Source of the DNA: Phoebastria nigripes | Taxonomy: Eukaryota > Chordata > Aves > Procellariiformes > Diomedeidae | Length of the DNA stretch: 64,000 nt | Assembly (NCBI GenBank): GCA_035582835.1 | Contig: JAYKAV010002917.1 | Span: 1 to 64,000 of the forward strand | Direction of reading: 5' to 3' | In this document: one piece after another, positions 1 through 13,440 of the stretch | How positions within the stretch are numbered: the first letter of the stretch is position 1 | Layout: every line of letters starts with the position of its first letter | Made by a program: the position numbers and the translations under genes | The notes under the pieces: model-generated | Told to the model about the DNA's origin: nothing | The model's database searches: none | The model's input: the letters and a program-made list of their open reading frames with translations, nothing else

Positions 1-2745
1 TGGGAAGCTGAAAAGTCCTTGACTAGCAGACTACTTAGCAACAACTAAAAACATCAGTGTCTTATCAACATTCTTGTCATACTAAATCCAAAACACAGCA
101 CTAGGAAGAAAATTAACTCTATCCCAGCCGAAACCAGGACAGCAATAAGCTTATAACTTCCTGTTAGCTTTCAGGTCTCCCTCTAAAAATTTGAATAATT
201 CTGTAGCCTCCCACAGATATTTGAATAATTCTATAGCCACTAACATCAGAAGATACAGACAAACAGCAATGAATGGACTGAAGGATCAACAAGATGGCAC
301 TACTTAAGTCAGTGAAAAGTTCCTTACTGACACCATAATACAGTTCTAGATAATAGTAATTTTTATCTTCAATATTTCAATATCTAAAATAACTATTTCA
401 AATTAGGTTCAAGGACAAGTATAAGACAAAATTCAGGAAAGGGGAAAATTATGATGGCTTTCACATTTCCTGATGATTTACCCTGGTTATCATGATCTTC
501 CACACTAATTTAGTGCTTTCCATATTATTAAATCTATCTTGAATGTATGATTACCTGAACTACTAGTTATCAACAATATTAAGAAATTAACCTTGTTACT
601 TCCACAGTGCACTGACTCGTTTTCAGACAGCAAAGGCAGTCTTTTCAGTGAGATGGTCGCGTTCTACAGACAGACAATCTGCACATATTTTACACAGCCA
701 CAGGTAGAGTTAATTAGTTCTGCAGAGTTTTGTGGTGATATGGGTAGACTTTCTAAATTTAGTTTAAATCCAAGTGGTATTATTATTATTACTGTGATTT
801 CAGTCATCCATGCAATGACATGCTACACTACCGAGCCTNAGGTGTGTTCATAGAGCATGAGATTGGTCTCAATGTATATGCTGAGTATCCCCTAACTTTA
901 TCCACTTTTCCATGAGTTGTTTGCTGATGCTTTAAAATTTTAAATTCTTTTCTGCCTTATCAGATTGACTTGCAACTGTGAACATGACTGCTAAGCTCTT
1001 ACATAAACGTTCTTGGCAGCTTCTAACAAAATCCCTTTGTGCTAATGTTTATCTTCTTGGAGATGGTATGCACAAGCCATAAACTCCAATACGATTTTTA
1101 TTTTTTGCATAGCCCCATGTGCTTTTTTTTGGAAAAATTTTCTGCTGTTGTTTATAGTTTCCTTATAGAACTGCAAAGCCTCTTTATGGAGTCAAGTTAT
1201 ATTATGAAAAAATAGAGAGTTATAGCTAAATGGTTGGACTTAGGAAGTGGAAAAAAGAGATGGAGTCTAGTTTATCTCTCACTGAAGCTAGTGAGCCTTT
1301 GCATTGATTTACAGAAGCCCTGGACCCAACTTTTAAGTTGGGGAGCTAAAGGAATGCTGTTCTAAACAGCAGATGCTGCAGCACACACACACAGACACAC
1401 AGACACACACTGGATTTTTTTTTGACATTTATTGAATTAAACAGATGTTCAGTAGCTAGAAACTTTTAAAACAAGACTTGGGATATAACAAGTTCAGGAG
1501 AAAGCACCAAAAAACACATACAATTGGATACGTGGAGGACAAAGTGAAACTAGCAGATTAGTTTATCACGAAAAAGACAGAAAGAGCTGCCAAAACACAA
1601 GTGAAAACAAGACTTGAGGAATCAGTCAGGGATGAAAGATATGGGGAAGGTCATAAGTCTTTGATTAGAATTTTTAATAAGGGGTTTCTTCTGTGTTGTG
1701 AAACATACTGTAATTTGTCTAAATTTAAATTAATCTGATATTTTTCTCTCAAGCAGAATTGTTGAAAAATACAGCCACAAAAAGCAGGATTGATAAATTC
1801 AAGGAGTGGCTTTTTGTAATAAGGCTATACATCTCATACTCGGGGCTTATCTTCAATTTACACTTATACAAATTAGAAAATATTATTTCAAGTTCTGAGA
1901 AAATACTGTCTGACCCCTATTATTCTGAAGCTTTCTTAATAAACATCATGGTCTCATCTGGATTTTAAGATCATTCTAATACATCATACACCTTTTGTTC
2001 AGTATTAAAAACTGTAATTTAATATCAACTTAGAGACAGACACATAAATCAAATATTAAAGAGGGATGAAAGCCTAATTAATACCATCTCTTGCTCATAA
2101 CTGCTCTTATTGTAAGTGAAGGTATGAGCAATTGTTTACACAAATTAAATTCCTGTGCATTTTAATAAGATGAATTTACAGCTTCAAAATTATAGCTTCT
2201 CTTTCCAATATTTAATTTGTGGAAATATCTTTCATCATTATATAAGCACATACATTTTATATGGAGCTTTTGAATAATAGCAGATGGATATTGGAGAATA
2301 AATGTTTAATAATCTTGTTTAAAAGTGAGTTGCAGAAGTTAATCAAAAAGAAAGGTGGAAATAAACCAACTGATTATTATAATAACTATAATGGCCCATT
2401 GATATCTGATACAAGCTGACATAACTGTCTCAGTTGCCTCAGTATTAAATAGAAATGAAATTCTACATTATAAAACTGGTATTTTCAGTTGCTGAAGGTT
2501 GTGATTATAGCCATAATAACTGCTACAGTCATTCCACTGCACAGTCTAATTCTGGCCATAGCTAAACCAAGAATTACTCAATTAATTTTTTTAGATATCC
2601 AAAAAATGTTTGGATTAGCCTTGAGGCTTTAGCAAGGAATTTTTAAACATTTTTTACAAATAGAATTTCTGAAAGCCTAATTTTGAACAGTCTGAACTTC
2701 CTTAAACGTGTTTTTTTTTAAAAGATGTCAGTACAGAAAAGATAG
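1..2745. other. AT-rich non-coding sequence
   Basis: I see no gene here. Open frames are short (86 aa at most), have no recognisable domain and read as chance frames in AT-rich DNA. The stretch holds a short TAT triplet run near 777-793, a CA/GACA-rich simple repeat near 1382-1410 and otherwise unique-looking sequence. One isolated N is at 839. A short internal exon or regulatory element could be missed by eye. Confidence 0.6.
1382..1410. repeat. Imperfect (CA)n microsatellite
   Basis: Alternating CA dinucleotides are interrupted by GA steps over about 29 bases. This is seen directly. Such tracts are common and often length-polymorphic in vertebrate genomes. No function is implied. Confidence 0.85.
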
Positions 2746-2751
2746 TGCTAT

Positions 2752-2815
2752 ATTAGTTTAGCCAAGTTAAGCATGTACTTAAACCTTAAGCATGTGAGTA
2801 GTCCTGACAGATAAT
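2752..2815. repeat. Fragment of an old amniote interspersed repeat
   Basis: The segment contains AAGCATGTACTTAAACCTTA followed by TTAAGCATGTGAGTAGTCC. From memory, this TTAAGCA...ATGTGAGTAGTCC wording is typical of an old dispersed repeat common in turtle, crocodile and bird DNA, where it continues into a run about same-strand TCAATGGGAC-like text. Only about 60 bases are readable here, and I cannot assign a family name. A related text type appears near 25.2-25.4 kb. Confidence 0.45.
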
Positions 2816-2819
2816 TATT

Positions 2820-5800
2820 AATTCTAATTAATAAATTAGCTTTGATACACCACAATTTCTACTGTCTGTGGTGAATTCCAAGTACTTTACACTGGAAAAG
2901 AAAAAAGGGAGAGGCACTACTGGACACAGCCATAGATTTCAGATGATCATCCTACCAGCTTGTACACTTCAGAGAAGAACTTTAAAGCTGCAACAAAGAT
3001 GATAATCACAAGATGAGTGGTTGAAAAATTATTCCAGGTGGCTGGAGAACACAATAGTGAGACAACAAATAGCTGAATAAGAGGAACAGTAGCACATTCA
3101 TACTACCACAAGTTCAAGTGTTTGATTACTCAGTTTCTCAGCTGGCATAAATATTTGAGGCATAAAAATGAGAAAGTTAAAATAGCGTGAGACAAGCCAT
3201 GGGTAAATTTTTGTTCAATTTAATTTCAAAATTCAAAGACAAAACATTTCCTTAATACCGAAATTAAACTTTTATTTTTCACATTTTCCCACCTTAATAT
3301 ATTGATGAATAACTTCAGTCACCTGAACCAATATTTTGTAGTGAACCTAAAGTACTACCAAATTTTTTCAGCCAGCCTTAGTTTGAAAGTATCAGATAAA
3401 ATGACTGATGAGCATCAAAAAAGCTCTCTTCACACCTCATCATTTTACTGTTTGGTTTCCACTCAGTCTATTGTACCATATAGCCAGTGATATTTATTAG
3501 TTTTCTCATGGCTGTATGAGCCTGAGGCTTGGAGTTACACACTGTCTCTGCTACAGTGTGAACACAACAGGATGGCAGCAGGTTCCCTGAAGAAGTGCAA
3601 TTCAAGGGAGAATATGATGTGGAAGAGTAGATTCAGAGCTACTAAACAACACAGCACTGTCATGGTTACCTTTTCCCTTTCTGAACCCATCTTAGATGTT
3701 AGCATTAGCTATTTTTCAGTAAGGTGTTGGGTTTTTTTTAAAGACATTATTTCCTTGACAGTATATGCAGATGCACCTTTCTACAGTGCACAGAAATAAT
3801 TTTCATTGGAATTTCCCTCAATTTTTGAGAAAAAGTCAAAATGGTAAAAGTTTACTTTTTCAAACTGATGAAATGGTGCAAGTCTGGACTATAGTAGCCT
3901 ACATTTTCCTATTTCCTCACAAGTGTAAAACTCCAAATACATTAACGTCAATGTGCACCACGTGCCAAGTACTTCATGAGCTCATGCAGTCATCCTTTGT
4001 GGGGTCAGCTCTTGATCCCTCCAGCCTCCTGCACTTACTATAGGAAGTAGGTGAACTTCCTTTTCCTGGTGTTTTCCTGTAAAACTATAGCACCAGAGTA
4101 GGCCATTCAGGCTGGCTTTCACAAACTGCAGGCATGAAACTCTGCTATTATCTGGCCTGTCCAAACTACAAACTATCCTCACAACCTGTGCCCATGAACT
4201 TCATGGAGTTTCCAGTTAACCNTTTGGTCTCCCTAAACCCGTAAAATGACAGAACTGCGTACTTTGCAGCTCAGACTTATCCATACACTTACTCTTCATA
4301 GGCCTGGCACAGTTTGGCAAGATCATATATTTAAATCCTGCTACATTTTTATTCTGTCTTTCATTAGAAGGACAATAAATACTGTCTTCAAAAATTCTAT
4401 TACCGAAAGCTCTCTGGTTGACTTGAAAGTATTACCCAACAGCATGTACTAACTTGACTCCATGACACTATGGACGCATGAACAATCTAATATGATCCCA
4501 ATACTGAAGGACTGAAGCAAGTTCATCTTACTGTTTGCAGGAATGTGTAGGAATTTTCTGAACTTTCTGCTGATCATTCCAAGGGGGCTTAATTGAGGAT
4601 TGTTTATCTGCACTGAGGGATTACAGTGATCTGGAACTAAGCATCATCAGTGTTCACTTCTTCAAGTGTATTGCAATGTATCTGCAGTCTCTGCAATTTC
4701 TTTAGGAAAAGATGACACTTCTCAGAATGGCAAGTGTCCTTTTACCTACACANAGCACTATCTTAATTCATTTTTTCCTGTGTTTGAAATGAGTTCTCTT
4801 AATATTATCATTTCAAATCGTCCACAATGGGGACTTGTAATTTCTCACACCAGGATGAAAACAGTCTGCAGTGAGTGTCACAATTTAGTATGTCTCTATT
4901 TGCATTCGAAAGAACATGTCAGTGAAATTGCCAGCCATGTCCACTGCAAGTTCAAGTGGTCACATCCCACCTTTCTGCCTCCAGTAAAGGGTACCGCATG
5001 TTCTCAGAAAGGAAGCACCTGTTAGGAAACGCCTCTCCCTTTTTCAGTCCTTTGAGATCTCTAGTAACAGACCTTTGGGAAAGGTCATATATCTCATTAG
5101 GTTTATCAAATTTAGCCAGGAGTGACTTTTAAATAGATAATAGATGCTGTCAGTTATTTAAAAATAGAAGGAAACAAATCAGAGCAATGCCATGCATACA
5201 ATAACCTCCTTAAATTTAAAGCTTTGGAAATCATCATGTCTATCATATTTAAAAATCAGTGAGCATACACAATGTATAGCTTCCAGTTTACAGTCTTTTC
5301 TTAAACTGTTAGATTTCCCGTCTTTTTCTTCTTCCAGAAAATGTTAGAGCTGTTCAGGCACACCAAGCACTTATTTCACAGCCTTACTATAGAACTGAAA
5401 CTTCACAGATACATTAGGTAAGAGGAAATAATGATCTCAGCTGATAACTGAATTCATATATGAAGGCCAATAAATGCCTTTATTAAACAGAACAACTCAC
5501 TCTAATGCCCCAAATCACCCACAATTATGTTTTTTCTATCATCTCCTGCGCTATACTGCACCCTCCCCTATATGAGATAGGTTTTTTTGAGTGATGAAAG
5601 TTTGAGTAGATTAGTCAATTTTTTATAAGTTCAACTTTCGGACAATCTTAAGAAAAGCTTCTGTGAACACCGATTATACTGGTATCAGCATCTATTTTCT
5701 CATCTTATTCCCTAAATCTTAGGGAAGTACTCAAATGTAATAATGTGCAAGTAGCCCAGTGATGGATTTTTGGGTACCAGCTCCTCACAGTCATTAGCTG

Positions 5801-8345
5801 AAAATGTAATGCCCTTAGCAGTTAAACAGGTAGCACTGCAGGGTCAGTGCAGGGCTGTGCATAAGCTTCTAAACCCCCCCACACTGCAGATATTCAGCAG
5901 AACATCTGAGCTTAACTGATTTCAGAGCCAAGCAGTGTGAGTGAACTTTACCGTCAGGGATATACTGGTACTGAGGTGGCTACGCATTTGGGTAGAAACA
6001 CGTCCAAAGACTGGTGATGATTACTCAATAATCCTCAGAAAGAGGAAGAATTAAATATGTATTTAGTTATTATATATATAATTATATATATATAATTATA
6101 TAATGCACTACTGAAAGAATATAACTAGTTTAATGCAAAAATGTAAGTCATTGCCATCATTCAAAAGCATAAAGATACACTTTAATCAAATGATCTCTTC
6201 TAACTAGCAAGCTGCTGAAAAACACATATGCTTGGTACCTAAAAAGATGTACAAAGCTGCAAGTAACTCACACAGCTGTTTGTTATAAGGCAAACTTCTG
6301 AGGAAGATGCTGTGCTGGGAAGTCTGTCTAACTGGCACTATGTTCATAGTCACAGGAGAACTGTATGTAGAGGAAACATCTCCTAAACTAAATTCTCGTT
6401 AGGGTAAGGTTGAGAATTCAAGCACACAGCTGTGATTCAAAATCATGTTATTCAAGTATGTTAGAATTACGTTTTCTGTCCTTTGGCAAAATCAGAAAAC
6501 TAGAAAATGAAGCAATTGTCAAAGCATCAATGAAGTATCTTAACTTTGAGTCATTAACATGAAAATCCACCAATTTCCCTTTTCTCAGACACAGAGTATG
6601 GAACATATGTATCACTTAATAGTAAACTAAAAAAAGGTGTTTATTTTAAAACTTTGACTTTGTTATATCGTCATTCCTCTTTAGCCACTATGATTTGTCC
6701 TTACCAGTGGGACATGCCACTACTCTGGCAAATGGCACTAGAAGAATTAGTTGCTATAAGAAATCAAAGGGCCTCATCTGAGCCACACCAAGAACCACCT
6801 GCATGTTACTGAGGCCCCTTTAAAACTGAGTGGGGATAGGAAATGGTTGCCATCAACATGATTTTTTTTTTAATCTGATGTTTGTAAAATTATATAAAAT
6901 CTGCTTTAGATGACAGAAAAAACTGTAAGCACCAGAAGCACAGCAAGCATTGAGGTGTGCCAGGGCTGCAAGCACTAATGATATGAAGCCTTTCATTATA
7001 GACAACTATTTTGTCAGATTATAGATGAAGCTCATGAGCTTTGTTTGAGAAATGCAACCTGAAGTCATGACTTTTTATTTCCTAATATTTGAGTCCTGGG
7101 GTTTTCTAAGGCATGAAGTGACTGCGCACAAGGCTTACAGGCCTGTGCACGTTGGTCTCCCTCTTTGGCTACATTCCATTTCATGAATTCTGTAGGCACA
7201 CAATTATCTCCATTAGAAGAACACANGAGGAAAGGTAAAGAGTAACTTCTCTGCAGAAAAGAAAGAAACAGAAAAATTGCATCTGGAAGAAAACAGTCAT
7301 CCACCACGTTGTGCCAGGGTTACAGAGCTTTAAGAATGAGACCACTGACTAGTCAATATGTTATTTGCTGGTTGTTAAATACAGGCAAAAAAAGTTTTTC
7401 CCCCTTAATGTTAACTGTCAAGGCACTTGTTACCAGTAGATAACCAGTATGTTATTATTGTTACCTTTCTGATGTTACCTTTCTGTTGCCTAATGCTACC
7501 TTTCTGATCAGCTTCTTCGGTTTCATAAGTTGGTACAGAACAGAAACTTAATTTGAAAAGGAAAAGCAAAAGCACCTGCTGAAAACTGCTTTTTCATTCC
7601 ATAGTATGTTTCGGAGAAATATGTAATAAATTTCAGGCACCTAGCTTGGGTTTTTCTTTCTGGGTACTCAAAAAGTCTGCTTCTGTTTATACTACAATGA
7701 CTGTTTAAATTATTTTTGCAGCCTTCCATGCAGAAGCCTTTCATCAGCAAAAATACAAATCAAGGAACTTTAAATGCACAGAATATCCTTTAGCTACTGG
7801 AGTGATTTATAGCCTTCTACTATTAAAACCGTCCAACAGATTCTCAGACTTTCTGTACTTCTGGGTTTAAATCACAATTCATCTGAAATGTATCTATGCA
7901 ATATGTTAACAACCCATCAAGCAACCCATATTTAAGCAAATAAAAGCTTTCCACAACAAACCCAGTCATATAACTCCAACTGCCCTTACTTCCCATTTCT
8001 TGTCCAACTGAAATGTCCTCCTGAGGACAGGAAGCAAATTTGAAGTATGTTTTAAAAGAACATAATGTTCTTGTTCACTGAAAAATACAAAATACATTAT
8101 TTTTAATATTAAAAATGGCAAAGTCCTTTTTGACAATCATGCCTCCTGTTCTCATCAGGTGAGCTAGTTTTCAACCCTGTCTTGGTGGGTTGTTGTCAAG
8201 AAGAATGACCATAACATTGATCTTTCAATAGGTGGCAGTCTTATTCATTATAAACTCCAGCAATGTATATGGTAGGGCAGAAGACGTGTATGAAGATGGT
8301 TTTTATTCTTAAATCAAAGCCAGCAGCAACCCAAGAAGAGTATAA
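2820..8345. other. AT-rich non-coding sequence
   Basis: No gene is visible. The longest frame (119 aa at 4666-5025, plus strand) contains an N, has no domain and shows no convincing splice context. An AT dinucleotide microsatellite lies at 6069-6104. Isolated N calls are at 4222, 4753 and 7226. The rest looks unique and featureless to me. Confidence 0.6.
6069..6104. repeat. (TA)n microsatellite with palindromic structure
   Basis: A run of alternating T and A is broken by AATT steps. It is therefore nearly self-complementary and could form a cruciform or hairpin. Seen directly; it is a simple repeat with no known role here. Confidence 0.85.
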
Positions 8346-8350
8346 GCATG

Positions 8351-8450
8351 CGCTAATGAACAGTGCACTGAGCTGGCAATTGCGAGACCTGGATCCTAGC
8401 TTCAGCTTTGCCGCTTTTCCTGGCATATGGCTGCTAATTTAGTCTTCCTG
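8351..8450 (+). repeat. MIR-type core SINE
   Basis: The order of short matches follows the MIR SINE: a GTGCACTGAGCTGG segment, then GAGACCTGGATCCTAGCTTC, which corresponds to the tRNA-derived B-box region, then AGCTTTGCCGCTT, which corresponds to the core 'agctctgccact' segment. MIR elements are tRNA-derived SINEs mobilised by L2-type LINEs and are very old in amniotes. The copy is diverged and lacks a clear 3' end, so its boundaries are approximate. Confidence 0.6.
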
Positions 8451-10350
8451 GATGGAATTCATTCAAATATCTAAACTGAAACACAGTTTAAGTATCAGGA
8501 ACAGTCAGAGACCTGTGTGTAAACTCGTAATCCTAGGCTCCTTTTCTTTTCAAGTGACAAAAATGAGCACTTCTAGAGTGTATCTGAATCAGATTGCAGC
8601 CTCTAGAAGTGACTAATTCTTCCCTTTGACTATAAGGCAGATTACACAGAGACATTTAACTTTTAAACAGGTAAACCACATGAACTTAACTCCACCCTTT
8701 ATTTCTCAGTGCCTGTATTACTTGTCCTATCTCTAGACTTCAAAGTAAATACTGTTCACTTGCTATGTATACAATGACTAGTTTAATAGGGTTTTGACTG
8801 TACATATAGCCCCTGAAGACTGCTCTCTGGGGCATTTGTTTTAGTCTGGAATGATGTACCATTCACCCTGGAGTAATTTGGAACCAGCATCCTACTATGG
8901 AGCTACAGAGAATGGTAACGATGGAGCCATTTTAGGAAAAAAAAGTTTGAGCTTATTTGTGGTCACTAAAATAACCAGAAACAGCTCTCTCTCAACAGAA
9001 ATGTTTATCCCAACATCTCAGATATAAGTTATATTGCTTGAAACATTTTTTTCTGAACATCAATTTAGTTCAATGAAAAACAATAAAAATTGGGGGTTGT
9101 TTTACAGTATCCCTAAAGCATTTACATTTCAGAAGCAGNCTAGCAATTTTTTATCCACACAGGATATAGTTTTCAAATCCATCCAGAAGGACACAATGGG
9201 CAGGGGAAAGTTTTGTTTTCTAGTAGTAACTTGGACTTTTTTATTTTCAAGAATTTCAGTAATGTAGTTTCTATGTTAATAAACATCTAGCTTTCTTGAG
9301 TTTAGAAGATCCTAGGTGTGGCTTGAGGGGTACACAATATGGGAAAGATCTTGGCAGATTCACCTTAAAGCTCTGGTCAACACCTTCATGTCCAATCACA
9401 ATCATTTAGAGAAAGTCATTAGTACATGTTTTACAATAGATGCTAAAAATGAACAAATAAAATAGACTGCAAGATATGAGATTGAAGCTTCTAAAGTATA
9501 CTATTCCTTTAGTTTCCTGAATTTACCTTCAGCTGAGTCCATGTGGTGATAGTTTTGCAGCTTTCAGATGACCACAGTCTTAATGGAAATGTAGTTTGTG
9601 ATAGTATGAGATATACACAGAAATTGACTGTATAAAGGACTCCAAGTAACGCCCATTACATATCATACAAGAGTATGCAGGAATTTCTGTTCCTTTATAT
9701 CACTTCTCAAAAGTCCTTTAGATATGTGAAAAGTCTTCTTCATCCCTCTGCCCTGGGACAAGTACAGCTGAAATGTTTTTGTCCAAATACTAGCTTTTAT
9801 TTCCTGTGAAACTTAGTACAGAAAATGTACGTGAGTTGTAGATCATGTGTGGGGCTGAACCTCAGTGTATCTTCTTGCTGTGAAAACAAGCATCTGAAGT
9901 CATCTTGATATCAAGCTTTTCCGTTTTAAATTCCCTGGCATCTTATAAATGTAATGCAGTCAAGCAAAATTTCCACATGGAAGTGTAGCTGAAAATACTG
10001 ATTAGCCATAAAAGAGCATCTTATCTTCAGGCAGATTTGATTACAAGTTCTATTGGCACGTGGTTAATTTAATTGTTTGGTACTGCAGATAGCAAGTATT
10101 TCAGTACTGGATCAAAGACATGTCTAACTTTGGAAGGAACAATTATAATTATTAACAGAATTTAAAATTGAAAAGTGAATATCAATAAAACATTGAGTGG
10201 TGTTTAAATGCAGAGAACATATTTCTATTATTAGCTAATTGTCAAACTTAAGTGAATATGGATTTACTATTCAGTGACCACACAGAATAGTCCATTTCAT
10301 TAAATTTCACTGTTCCTCATCTGAAATGCCTATTAAGCAGTCATTGATTT

Positions 10351-10382
10351 AAACAAACAAGCAAACAAGAAAACAAACAAAA
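10351..10382. repeat. (AAAC)n simple repeat
   Basis: AAAC/CAAA units recur with occasional substitutions over about 32 bases. Seen directly. Confidence 0.85.
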
Positions 10383-13009
10383 CTTCTATTATGAACCTAA
10401 CACTAATTTCATATGAATTTAAGAAAATATATGCTATTTTACTTGGCTTATTTTAGCTACTCTGTCACTTAAAATCACAATGGGTCAGAACAAATTATGT
10501 GGTAAACACTTAAAAGGTTCCCCTATTCCAAAAGGTGATTTTTTTTTTTTTTCTTTTTTACAGTTATGGTTTTCAATGGTATAATATTTTGAAGCAAAAT
10601 AAAAAGAAAAGCAGGGTGTTATTTCTGAAGTAGTAAATTTTTCTTAGGAAAATGCAATGCCAGGCACAAAGGTGTCATTGTTAACTTTGCCTCTGTCTGT
10701 CTTTTTATGAAGAAAACAGTTTAAAACAGGAATGCCTTGAGGATATAAAGCAACCAACAAGGGTTAAAATGTTAATCTGTTACCTTTCTGAAATGAAGCA
10801 GATGGACAAGATGAACAGTGGAANAGAATACTGAAATAACCTTTTATTTATAACATTCAGATAATGTTGTTCCTTAATCCTTTTAGACATTTATCCCTAA
10901 ATTAAGTTTGTATCTTATAATTGTACATAATTTGCCATACAGAACTTTCCTGGGTACAAATGCTTGCAGGCAGTATACGTGCAAAAGTGTAATAAATACC
11001 TGAAGCTGAATTAGAACAAGTGAATCAGAANACTTTGAGAGGGGAAGAAGGCAATTTTCTGACAGGACTTTAGAGGTGCTACAGTGATTCAAAAATATAT
11101 TCAATTACCCATAAGAAAATACAAATTGACTCAAATACACCATCAGTGAAATAAAAATTTTCTGATTTGACTGTCTCAGTAAGAATGAAGAGATAGAAAA
11201 AGGCTATAATCTCATCATTTTCAAAAACCAGCTACTGGCTCTACTTTTGTCATTTTTGACCCCTCTAATGGCTTTTTGTTTTTCTAAATGCACCCTTGGC
11301 TTGAATCTTCATCTCCAAATAAAAAACAGTTTCATTCCTACGTACTTAGACTTTTCAATTTTCATTAACAGTATTCACTTCTTATAAGACTAATAATTCT
11401 CAAGTAAGATGAAATATGACTTAAAAATAACCCTAGAAACTGTGTGATTTTAGTTAAGTCTTTTATAAATGATATAGCTTGCCTTAGGTCAAGTAGCAAC
11501 TTGCTTAATCCCCAATCCAATACCCATTTCAGCAGAGAGTTTTTTGACAGAACAATTTATTAACTTAAGGGAACCTCATATCTAATCCAACCTTTTGTTC
11601 AACCTCCAAGAACATTACAGATGTGCCTCCAGTACATCACGCAAACATTGTCTTACTCACTTGGCTCTCCCTTTTACNCTACTTCAAATCAGATGACCTT
11701 TCTTTTTCTCTTAAAACTCACATTGAGTTTATTTTCCCAATACTGTTTTTACAAGTCAACTTATCATCGTGATCTGCTTACCTTTGGTTCTGCCCAAGAC
11801 AGTCACTGAGAAGCAACTACAGCTGATTTTGTTTGTTTTATCTATACTTTATAACAAAGTGAATATAGACATAGTCTAAAATTTTTAGTTTTGTAAGTAC
11901 TGTGATAACTGAAAGTAAACTTAGCACGAACCATTTCTATCTGCAGTTTAGAAAAGAGTGAAGGTAATGAAATGAAATACCTTGGAAAAACAATAGACTC
12001 AGACCCTTGTAATTGAGTAAAATGGTTTGCCATGAGAACATTAGTTCAGACTGATATTGGCTTTTAGTTTAGTAAAAGACACTAATCATACTCAATGTTA
12101 TTTAGAAGTATTATAGGAAGAAAGATGATGATATGGTTCATTGAGATATACCATTGAGTGATCTCAGTAAGATTTTAAAGCTAGTTAACAACAGTCACAT
12201 TAGAAAATGATTGTTTGCAGGGCCAAAAATATACTTTAATATCCAAAGTGCCTAAAGCCAAAACCAAAATAAGATCTAGGTTATATAGATTATGCGATCA
12301 TTGCAAATCTTTCAAAGCAAAAGCCCAGCACAAACCAGCAAATCAAATCATATCCTCCCCTGTTTTTGTCACTTGCTCCATGATGTGGATTTGTATATAA
12401 TAAGAATTTGTGATATTTTCATTACCAGTTCCCTGTTACAGAGGTATTTTCTTTCCTGGGCAGCTTTATATTGGTTTAAGGAACCCTGCCACCAATCACC
12501 GCAAATTAGGACAAAAGAGTCAATTAATTGCCTNTGAAACTTGCACATTGTTGTCAAACTCATCATGGGATCTGGCAACAAAATGTTCAGAATACTTACA
12601 CAACCCCGCTTTTCTGGTTTCCTCTGTACCTACAGAAGTAAATAAGGGATAGGTATGTTATGTTTAAAAGAGTTAGGAGTTCAGAACAAGATACAATTAC
12701 CTTTATGGCCTGAATTGTAGATCAAGTTTGATTGCAAGCTAACCATTGGAAAAGTTTCCCATCTAATTTAATGGCTTTGGTGTCAGGCACAAATCACTGA
12801 TAAGAAATGGTTACTGTATATCTGATGAGAGTCATCACTTCTGTAATTGACAAAAAGGGATGGNTTTTTTTAAATGTGTTGCTTAACTTTTTCCCCTAAA
12901 TTTTTCATCAAACATTAGCTGAAAAAAACACATCAATGTTTAGTAGTGTGTGTGCATCTGTAATTACATGCCCATGACATGTAGCTTTTAAAAGGTGAGG
13001 ATAAAGGAA

Positions 13010-13440
13010 TAAATAGATGTTAACATATTCCTCTCAGGTTTAAATGGAACTCTGAGCTTTTAATTAATTTAATTAATTCTTTATAATCAGAATTTGTTGA
13101 GCCAATGACACAAGATGTTGCTATTTTGCACCCCTCCACTCTGAACTGTCATTGACTATATTTGCATTAGCATGTGGTGCAGTTATCACAGGAGTGGTTT
13201 GTGAAGCATAACATTTGTGGCTAAGGACCTGATACCATGCTGTTATCTGGGAGTTTAGTCTTGTTATAGGTACTGACTGTCCGTGAGGGGTTGCAGTGCA
13301 TTTTTCTGTTAAGTTTCATCCACAAGCAATCAAGTCAGTGCAGTCTGGGAATGCTCCATGATGTAAATCACATCAGTGAGTGGGGACAACTGGGAGATTC
13401 CCTTCAAAAATTTCACTCCTCTCCAAATGAACATGTTACG
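13010..13440. other. Possible conserved non-coding element
   Basis: This stretch has more balanced base composition than its surroundings, lacks any recognisable repeat and carries dense AT-core homeodomain-like motifs: TTAATTAA-type runs at 13061-13079 and an exact octamer ATTTGCAT at 13160-13167, the site bound by POU-family factors. Such clusters are typical of developmental enhancers in gene deserts but also arise by chance in AT-rich DNA. The call is an inference. No conservation data are available to me. Confidence 0.2.

Noticed and set aside
4666..5025. 119-aa plus-strand frame
   Set aside because: It contains an N, has no motif and shows no supporting splice or promoter context in AT-rich DNA.
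11540..11640. Possible further CR1 antisense fragment (CTAATCCAACCTTTTGTTCA)
   Set aside because: Only one short phrase resembles CR1 ('ctagtccaaccccctgctca'), and nothing colinear follows.
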